Of a DNA stretch of 64,000 nucleotides, positions 58,811 to 64,000 are shown in pieces. The notes under the pieces were generated by a model. That model made no database searches. It was not told the origin of the DNA and saw only the letters and a program-made list of their open reading frames with translations. Within the stretch, counting starts at the first letter, position 1. Each line of letters opens with the position of its first letter. A program made the translations under genes and the position numbers. Origin of the DNA: Fibrobacter sp. UWR3 (GTDB taxonomy: Bacteria > Fibrobacterota > Fibrobacteria > Fibrobacterales > Fibrobacteraceae); assembly GCF_900143055.1 (NCBI RefSeq), contig NZ_FRCW01000007.1:1-64000 (forward strand). The letters run 5' to 3'.

Positions 58811-58849
58811 CCATGCGTCATCAGTTGTCGCATGGTGTTTGTATATTTA
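58811..58849 (+). promoter_or_regulatory. Shared palindrome-promoter element, copy 4 (DnaB-like ATPase)
   Basis: The longest copy: a 25-bp palindrome (58811-58835) with outer arms CCATGCG / CGCATGG and inner CA / TG. The right half TGTCGC ends exactly 10 nt before TATATTTA (58842-58849). ATG 58871 follows with GGAGG. Confidence 0.72.
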
Positions 58850-58870
58850 TCCACAAAAACGGAGGTTTTT

Positions 58871-59761
58871 ATGAGCGAAGAGAAGATGATGCCTATTGCG
58901 GATTTTGTGGAAGAGATGGTCGCGAAGGCGGACTGCACGAAGCGCCAGGATTGCCAGGGCTTTACTGGCTTTCGGGACATTGACAACTTGACAAACGGGA
59001 TGAAGAAGGGGGGCTTGATCCTGCTGGCGGCGCGCCCCGGCGTTGGGAAATCTACGCTCGCGTCCAATATTGCGGGGAACATGGCGATTGATTGCCATAG
59101 GCGTGTCGCGTTCTTCTGCATGGAAATGGGCAATGAGCTTTTTGCGCAGAGCATAGTTTGTTCTCGTGCGCATGTGAAGGGCTCGGCCTTGCGGAACAAC
59201 AAGATGACCTCCGCCGAGAAGGACCGGATCGCAGCAATCGCCCGAATTGTCAAGGACGCTCCGCTGTTTATCGACGAGCGCCGCGACTGGAATGTTGCGG
59301 AACTTGTAGATACGGTGCGCGAGATGAACAAGGAAAAGAAACTCGATCTCGTCATTGTCGACTATCTGCAGCTGGTGATATCGGACAAGGGAGAATCTCG
59401 CGAAGAAAAACTGGAGAATGTCGCTCGTGAGCTGAAGGTCCTTGCCAACGAGCTCCGCATCCCCATCATCGTCACCGCGATGCTCAGCCGCCACAACGAG
59501 AAGGGTGCCGGCCACCTGAAGCCGGAAGAACTGCGCGAGATCGGCCTTGCCGTGCAGCAGGCGGATTCTGTCTGGATTCTGGACCGGCGCTATATGCGGA
59601 CGCACCGGGACGAAGACAAACGCCTGGCCGAACTCTATGTGGATAAAAAGATAATCCTTCTAAAATTTTTTTCCGAGTATTTGGAATTCTGCGACATGAA
59701 CGAGGAAGAAAAGTCGGGATATTTCTATAGAGAGCCGGAAGACAAGAGCGACATGGGCTAA
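58871..59761 (+). CDS. DnaB-type (superfamily 4) ATPase domain without N-terminal DnaB domain
   Basis: This 296-residue protein has the RecA-like core of DnaB helicases: a leader GFTGFRDIDNLTNGMKKGGLILLAARPGVGKS (Walker A about 53-60), FFCMEMGNE, LVIVDYLQLV (Walker B about 160-169), RELKVLANELRIPIIVTAMLSR, and a final IILLKFFSE in place of the DnaB end. The N-terminal DnaB domain (about 170 aa) is missing, so it is not a replicative helicase. It may be a regulatory or defence ATPase. GGAGG lies before the ATG. The next gene starts 1 bp after its stop. Confidence 0.88.
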   Translation: MSEEKMMPIADFVEEMVAKADCTKRQDCQGFTGFRDIDNLTNGMKKGGLILLAARPGVGKSTLASNIAGNMAIDCHRRVAFFCMEMGNELFAQSIVCSRAHVKGSALRNNKMTSAEKDRIAAIARIVKDAPLFIDERRDWNVAELVDTVREMNKEKKLDLVIVDYLQLVISDKGESREEKLENVARELKVLANELRIPIIVTAMLSRHNEKGAGHLKPEELREIGLAVQQADSVWILDRRYMRTHRDEDKRLAELYVDKKIILLKFFSEYLEFCDMNEEEKSGYFYREPEDKSDMG

Positions 59762-59762
59762 A

Positions 59763-60881
59763 ATGCACACGCTTCCGCAAATCAGGGGTTGCATCGAGTC
59801 CGTTCGCAAGGAACTGGTCGTTTTCGAAAGCAAGCGTGCGATGCTGCGCAAGATTCATCTAGAACTAGTTTCATTTTGCTGGTTTGACGGAATGGAGATT
59901 GATCATGATGCGGTGCCGACGGACTGTCCGAACCTTGACAACATTGATAACGAAATCAATGCAACAATAATTGCGATCGACCTATATAGCCGAACAGTTG
60001 CCGCTATAGAAAGGTTGCGCGACTTAATTTCCGATGATTACGGAAAGATGTTTGCTGACACGGAAGATGAATTTGTATTCTTTGCAAAAAAAGAAAATGA
60101 CCCTGATGAAAAGAACCGGGAGATACTGAATGGATTCCGGAAAATCAGAAATTTTTTCCCGCCAGTCGGCGGTGAGTGTGCCTTGTGGAAACGCTTTTGT
60201 GCCAGTGATAAAGAGATGCTGCACGATCTATTGTCGAAAGCGGATGAAGCGATTGCTCAAGGCAAAGGTCAGAAACTCCGGTGCATCCTGACCGAAATAT
60301 TTAGCAGGCAGGCATCTGTGCTAAAAAGTCAAATCGTGGAACACCTATGTTTCCTGAAAACTGAACGTAACCGATTGATCCGCGAGTTGCCGAATATGAG
60401 CGGACGGGAATCTGCTGAAAAATGCGGCAAACCCTATTGGGTGGAGGTGGGCGGTTCTGAAAATTTGTTTGTAAAAAACAACGCTTTCCCCGTACCGATC
60501 CTTTGTGCGAAGGATTTTGTAGCTCAAGAAATAACTGAAATCGACGAAGACATATTTCATTACAAGCGACTTCTCGACGATACGAGCGAATCTCCCTCAA
60601 TGAGAATTTTCGGATTCAGTTCTGAGGAAGAATTTGAAGGCATCGTGAAGCAATGGGATGTCTCCAACAAGCATTGCGACGAAATAGAGTGGGCAAGGTG
60701 GATTATATCGAAAATAGACGATTACATCCATTATGGTTTTTCCAACGAATTGCTCCCGCAGTGGAAAGAGGTCCTTGACAAGGCGGTTGACATCCTTGAA
60801 GAAAAGGACGAAAAGGCTCAGGATCTTCAAAAGGGTAAACGCCTGCTCGAATTGCCCGTTTTGGAACTGAGAAAAGTTTGA
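59763..60881 (+). CDS. Large helical protein, partner of the DnaB-like ATPase (unknown)
   Basis: This 372-residue cytoplasmic protein is mainly helical, with many Glu, Lys, Arg and Leu residues; likely coiled-coil stretches lie near 10-40, 95-130 and 185-215. I recognise no domain. The start lies 1 bp after the ATPase stop, so the two are coupled and probably form one complex. Base composition is lower in GC than the ATPase gene. Function unknown. Confidence 0.65.
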   Translation: MHTLPQIRGCIESVRKELVVFESKRAMLRKIHLELVSFCWFDGMEIDHDAVPTDCPNLDNIDNEINATIIAIDLYSRTVAAIERLRDLISDDYGKMFADTEDEFVFFAKKENDPDEKNREILNGFRKIRNFFPPVGGECALWKRFCASDKEMLHDLLSKADEAIAQGKGQKLRCILTEIFSRQASVLKSQIVEHLCFLKTERNRLIRELPNMSGRESAEKCGKPYWVEVGGSENLFVKNNAFPVPILCAKDFVAQEITEIDEDIFHYKRLLDDTSESPSMRIFGFSSEEEFEGIVKQWDVSNKHCDEIEWARWIISKIDDYIHYGFSNELLPQWKEVLDKAVDILEEKDEKAQDLQKGKRLLELPVLELRKV

Positions 60882-60960
60882 TTTTTTAAACAAATAACAC
60901 ATTTCCCCAAAAAAATTTGACAAACGCTTTACATTTTCTCCTTGTTTTTCGATAATGATT

Positions 60961-60984
60961 ATGCGTATATTAGCATATATGCAT
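60961..60984. promoter_or_regulatory. Palindromic operator over the promoter of the gene at 61025
   Basis: Arms ATGCGTATAT and ATATATGCAT (9 of 10 pairing) surround TAGC. The promoter box TATATTAG (60966-60973) lies inside the left arm, so a bound dimer would block transcription. It differs from the TGTCGC element. Confidence 0.6.
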
Positions 60985-61024
60985 AAATAGGCGATAACAC
61001 AATGCCATCGACAGGAGGTCTTTT

Positions 61025-61810
61025 ATGGCGACAATTCACATCGACGACTCGAAACCTTTCCCGTGTTTCCCGGCGGAGCCGAACAACAAGCGCGAAACCT
61101 TTGCGGATTTCTGCAAGCGGCAGGAGACGGGACTCAACATCGTCAGCGACGAGATGGAACAGGAGAAAAGGGAGCAGGCGGAAATGCAGGAGCTCATGAA
61201 AAAGAGCTGCGAACGCAAGAAGGCGCTGTTCTACGACAACCTGGACTTGATTCTGCGGCATCGTGACGAAATCCGTGGAACCCCGCGGTACGCGAATATC
61301 GATGTGCAATACGCAATCAAGGGTGGCGGGCTTTATGTGGGACACCTGTCCGCTGTAAGGCATTTTAACTTCGCCGGCACCCTCGTCAGCATCGGCCTCA
61401 AGCTTTCCTCGCTCCTCGAAATCTGGGACAACGAACAGTTCAAGGTGGAATGCAAGTGCGGCGACACGGCGGTCATCCGCTCGTTTTCGGGTTCGCCCCT
61501 TTCGGGAGGATCGATGGCGACTGCGGTTTGCCCCAAGTGCAAGAAGGAAATTCACGTCAAGAACCGTAGCTTTGGCGGTTACTGTGGCCTGATGCATACA
61601 GGGCACGACAGGGATATCGAAAAGGTCGTGAAGAGTATTATCGCCAAGTGGACCCTCGCCGAGGTCGCATACGGAAAGAATGCCGCCGAAGGGAAAGACG
61701 CGAAATGGCGAAAAGCGGGTCGCGAATTGCATGACGACGGTGAACCCTGCAACCTTGAAACCATGATCAACGAACTGAAGCTGAAGGAATTCCAGCTTGC
61801 TTCACGATGA
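61025..61810 (+). CDS. Zinc-ribbon-like protein with N-terminal coiled region, unknown
   Basis: This 261-residue protein has a charged helical N-terminus (about 20-75) and a C-terminal half containing CKCGDT and CPKCKK (residues about 145-180), a CxC/CxxC pair set consistent with a zinc ribbon. KWTLAEVAYGKNAAEGKDAKWRKAG lies near the end. No family recognised. AGGAGG lies before the ATG. Its stop is 20 bp before the next start; both are under a palindromic promoter. Confidence 0.68.
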   Translation: MATIHIDDSKPFPCFPAEPNNKRETFADFCKRQETGLNIVSDEMEQEKREQAEMQELMKKSCERKKALFYDNLDLILRHRDEIRGTPRYANIDVQYAIKGGGLYVGHLSAVRHFNFAGTLVSIGLKLSSLLEIWDNEQFKVECKCGDTAVIRSFSGSPLSGGSMATAVCPKCKKEIHVKNRSFGGYCGLMHTGHDRDIEKVVKSIIAKWTLAEVAYGKNAAEGKDAKWRKAGRELHDDGEPCNLETMINELKLKEFQLASR

Positions 61811-61830
61811 TGAAATATAAGGAGGATAAA

Positions 61831-62940
61831 ATGGAACAATGCAAAATCAAACCGTGGAATATCCGCAAATTGCACTTTGCAATCGACCAGTTGCAGGGTG
61901 CCGGGAAACGCAGGGACCGGAGGGAGATGCACCACGAGCTGGATGCCATGACGCACCTGCTCTGTGAATCGCACAAGATGACCTTGCCCGACTATGGCCA
62001 GGCGGGCGGAGCGCCTGTTTCGGGCAACGGGATGAACATGGCGATGTTTACCGTCAAGAAGGGAAAGTTCCCGCAAGAGATTGAAATGCAGGAGAATTTC
62101 TTCCCGTGCAGGCTTGTCGAAGGTGAACACGGCGATTGCCTTGTTTGTATTGTCGCCTCGGCGGAAATCGCCAAGACGTTGGCAGCGAGATTGGAGGTGG
62201 ATGGCTACATCTTCATGGAACGCGCGGCCGCCCGTTCGCCTGAATTCTCGCAGTATTCCAAGACGACGGATGACACCGGCTATTACTATCTAGTCCAGGT
62301 GAATTCGAGCCTTCCGCTTCAGGAACCGTCGGCGGTATTCGATGCCATCGCCCAGATCGATGCGCTTGTGGATGGGCTGGACGAAAAAACGCGGAAAATG
62401 CTTTCTGAAGAGAACGTGGATGAATTTTTGGAATTCCGGAAACGTGCGTACTATATGCACAATGGCCTCGGAAAAAACGAAACCTACGAGGCAGCACTTG
62501 AGTGGCTCAAGGTACAGCAGTTCGCGTTGGTGGAGTTGCCTGAATCGGAAAAGAAGCTTACCCCGATGTTCAACCTTACCCGTTTTGAACTCTGCATGAA
62601 CCATCTGGGGTACGCCGTAAAGAAGATTGCGGGGGATTGCCGTTACGTTGTATTCAATACGCCTAATTCGGCGACCTTCGAGCAGAACATGCAAACGGTT
62701 GCGGAACGCATGCACGCCGTAAAAATCCAGATGTCGCCGGAAGAAAGTCTGCCTTCGATTGCGGAAAGCCTCCGCGACGAGGTCCTCTGCTACGACAAGG
62801 AAAAATACTACAGCGTAGAAGCCCTGAACGAGAAGGAGTATTTCCCTATAAATGCGAGCGCTCCGAAGCGGTTGGGGAGCTTTATGCGGGCCGTGTACTA
62901 TTGGGGCGCTGCCCTCAGCCCTGTCCTGGACTTGAAATGA
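61831..62940 (+). CDS. Unknown cytoplasmic protein, downstream partner of the 61025 gene
   Basis: This 369-residue soluble protein starts at ATG 61831, preceded by AAGGAGG; the ATG at 61807 overlaps the previous stop and is not used. It begins with a conserved-looking WNIRKLHFAIDQLQGAGKRRDRREMHHELDAMTHLLCE helical block. No motif, membrane segment or signal is seen. It belongs to the same unit as the zinc-ribbon-like gene. Function unknown. Confidence 0.65.
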   Translation: MEQCKIKPWNIRKLHFAIDQLQGAGKRRDRREMHHELDAMTHLLCESHKMTLPDYGQAGGAPVSGNGMNMAMFTVKKGKFPQEIEMQENFFPCRLVEGEHGDCLVCIVASAEIAKTLAARLEVDGYIFMERAAARSPEFSQYSKTTDDTGYYYLVQVNSSLPLQEPSAVFDAIAQIDALVDGLDEKTRKMLSEENVDEFLEFRKRAYYMHNGLGKNETYEAALEWLKVQQFALVELPESEKKLTPMFNLTRFELCMNHLGYAVKKIAGDCRYVVFNTPNSATFEQNMQTVAERMHAVKIQMSPEESLPSIAESLRDEVLCYDKEKYYSVEALNEKEYFPINASAPKRLGSFMRAVYYWGAALSPVLDLK

Positions 62941-63132
62941 TTTTTTTGCGGCAATTAAAGAAAAACCGCAAAATATGCAAAAATAATTCCTAGAAGGATG
63001 TGAACGGTATTTTGCGCCGGCCTTCTATGACGAAAATGGAATTTTAACCATGAACGTCATTGATTTCTTGATGGAACCGAAGATTTGACTAAAATTGACG
63101 AAATTTGCATAAAATCAGCAATTTTACACTTT
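62941..63132. other. Intergenic stretch before the AAA ATPase gene
   Basis: TTTTGCGG (62944-62951) and CCGCAAAA (62966-62973) form an 8-bp hairpin right after the previous stop, a likely transcript end without a clear T run. The rest is AT-rich with no gene signal. Confidence 0.5.
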
Positions 63133-63231
63133 TTCGGTGGGGAAAGTGCGCTTTTATTGCACTAATTCGGTTGAAAAAGTGCGTCAAAGTGTTGACAATT
63201 CGGTCGGAAAAGTGTAGTTTTTGGACATGTT
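63133..63231 (+). repeat. Three 33-bp iterons over the AAA_14 ATPase promoter
   Basis: Units begin at 63133, 63166 and 63199, each opening with TTCGGT followed by three variable bases and AAAGTG (with one extra A in unit 3). The period is exactly 33 bp. TTGACA (63192-63197) and a TAGTTTTT box (63215-63222), 17 bp apart, lie across units 2 and 3, and the ATG is at 63227, inside unit 3. A protein binding each unit could control the gene. Confidence 0.75.
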
Positions 63232-64000
63232 CAAGAGAAAAATCCTTAAAGAATTTGAAAATTGGAAGATCTCGGGGGGCAAAAAGAAGGCCCTGGTTGT
63301 CAAGGGAATGCGTCAAATCGGCAAGACATCCAGCGTCCTGGAATTCGCCCGCAGCAACTACGAGAGCGTCGTCTATATCAACTTTAAGGAAAATGAAAAT
63401 GCGAAGAAGGTCTTCGACAACGACCTGAACGTGAGCAGGATTACCATAGACCTGTCAGCACTCTTTCCCAACGCTCATTTTGTCGAAAACAAGACTGTCA
63501 TCATCTTCGATGAAATTCAGGAATGTGCAAACGCCCGCGCAAGCATCAAGCCTTTTATGGAAGACGGTCGCTACGATGTCATCTGTACTGGATCCCTGCT
63601 TGGTATTAAGGGGTACAACCGTAAAAAGGGAAAAGGCGTCCCGACTGGCTTTGAAAGAATAATTTATATGAAACCCATGGACTTCGAGGAATTTCTGTGG
63701 GCAAAGGGCATAGGCGAAAACGTCATCGCATACCTGAAGGACTGCTACGAGAAAAAAGAACCCGTAAGCGAGGCGACGCATAACGCCATGCTCCGCTATT
63801 TCAAGGAATACCTTTGCGTGGGTGGCCTCCCTTATGTCGTTTCTCGATTTGTCGAGACGAACGACATGAACGTTGTTTGGCAGGAACAGCAGGACATTCT
63901 TGAAGAATATAAGGACGATTTCGGCAAACACCTTGACGAGAATGAAAACGAGGAAATTGACCGCACGCTTCTTGGCCGCATCAATCGCGTCTTTGATTCA
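63227..64000 (+). CDS. AAA_14/DUF4143-type ATPase (3' end beyond the window)
   Basis: The first 258 residues of an ATP-binding protein: Walker A VKGMRQIGKTSSV (about 26-36), Walker B TVIIFDEIQE, then the sensor segment ICTGSLLGI and the family hallmark MKPMDFEEFLWAKG. This is the AAA_14 ATPase usually followed by DUF4143. Members are frequent in accessory regions and some are suspected to act in conflict systems; role unknown. The start at 63227 lies 4 nt after the promoter box, suggesting a leaderless mRNA. The gene runs off the right edge. Confidence 0.88.
   Translation, partial: MFKRKILKEFENWKISGGKKKALVVKGMRQIGKTSSVLEFARSNYESVVYINFKENENAKKVFDNDLNVSRITIDLSALFPNAHFVENKTVIIFDEIQECANARASIKPFMEDGRYDVICTGSLLGIKGYNRKKGKGVPTGFERIIYMKPMDFEEFLWAKGIGENVIAYLKDCYEKKEPVSEATHNAMLRYFKEYLCVGGLPYVVSRFVETNDMNVVWQEQQDILEEYKDDFGKHLDENENEEIDRTLLGRINRVFDS

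Noticed and set aside
63133-63231. Short CRISPR array
   Set aside because: Only about 12 bases per unit are conserved, there are three units, and the remaining sequence is promoter-like; no cas genes nearby.

Overview
The window looks like a chromosomal segment of a Fibrobacter species. The signs are a GH45 cellulase on a polyserine-linked lipoprotein, a FISUMP (Fibrobacter succinogenes major paralogous domain) lipoprotein, several lipoproteins whose mature ends start CGDDSS or similar, C-terminal sorting-like tails of the form F-D-x-x-G-R, and a moderately GC-rich coding style. Many promoters carry a TAnnTTTG-like -7/-10 box, as in the Bacteroidota/FCB group. In several cases this box lies only 3-7 nt before the start codon, so many mRNAs here are probably leaderless.

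Layout. Positions 1-31 kb are ordinary chromosome: the 5' end of tuf (minus strand), the GH45 endoglucanase, an SGNH esterase overlapping a low-molecular-weight tyrosine phosphatase, the FISUMP lipoprotein, an HtpX-like/LemA pair, a flavin reductase/DPBB-like lipoprotein/MBL hydrolase run, an Rpn-type nuclease, a BatD-like protein, envelope proteins, a sodium:solute symporter, a DUF4954 beta-helix protein divergent from a hypothetical gene and a GT4 glycosyltransferase, a RhuM-family gene, murJ, nadA, mnmA, an HD-GYP gene broken by an in-frame amber codon, and a FecR/DUF4328-like/porin-like operon.

Positions 31-40.4 kb are an origin-proximal module. Five parS-type palindromes (31306, 34148, 34486, 35407, 35430) precede rsmG-parA-parB, which is followed by an M23 peptidase, a bactofilin, an AT-rich gene-free stretch with DnaA-box-like words (candidate oriC) and a tRNA-Met. 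This suggests that chromosome segregation, cell-wall remodelling and cytoskeleton are encoded together.

Positions 40.9-64 kb are accessory: a NERD-SF1 helicase, a cysteine-rich outer-membrane protein pair, a five-gene MoxR-VWA operon whose two flanking genes are paralogues of each other, hipBA, an ADP-ribosylglycohydrolase, a Cas4-like/DEDD double nuclease (DUF2779) next to AT-rich mcrBC, then a set of unrecognised proteins (two with zinc-ribbon cysteines) with a DnaB-type ATPase lacking the DnaB N-terminal domain, and an AAA_14/DUF4143 ATPase behind three 33-bp iterons. Four promoters in this region (MoxR-VWA operon, ADP-ribosylglycohydrolase, zinc-ribbon gene, DnaB-like ATPase) share the same architecture: a GCGnCA-N5-TGTCGC-like palindrome exactly 10 nt before TATATT. 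That common control is the best evidence here for an undescribed, coordinately regulated defence or stress system.
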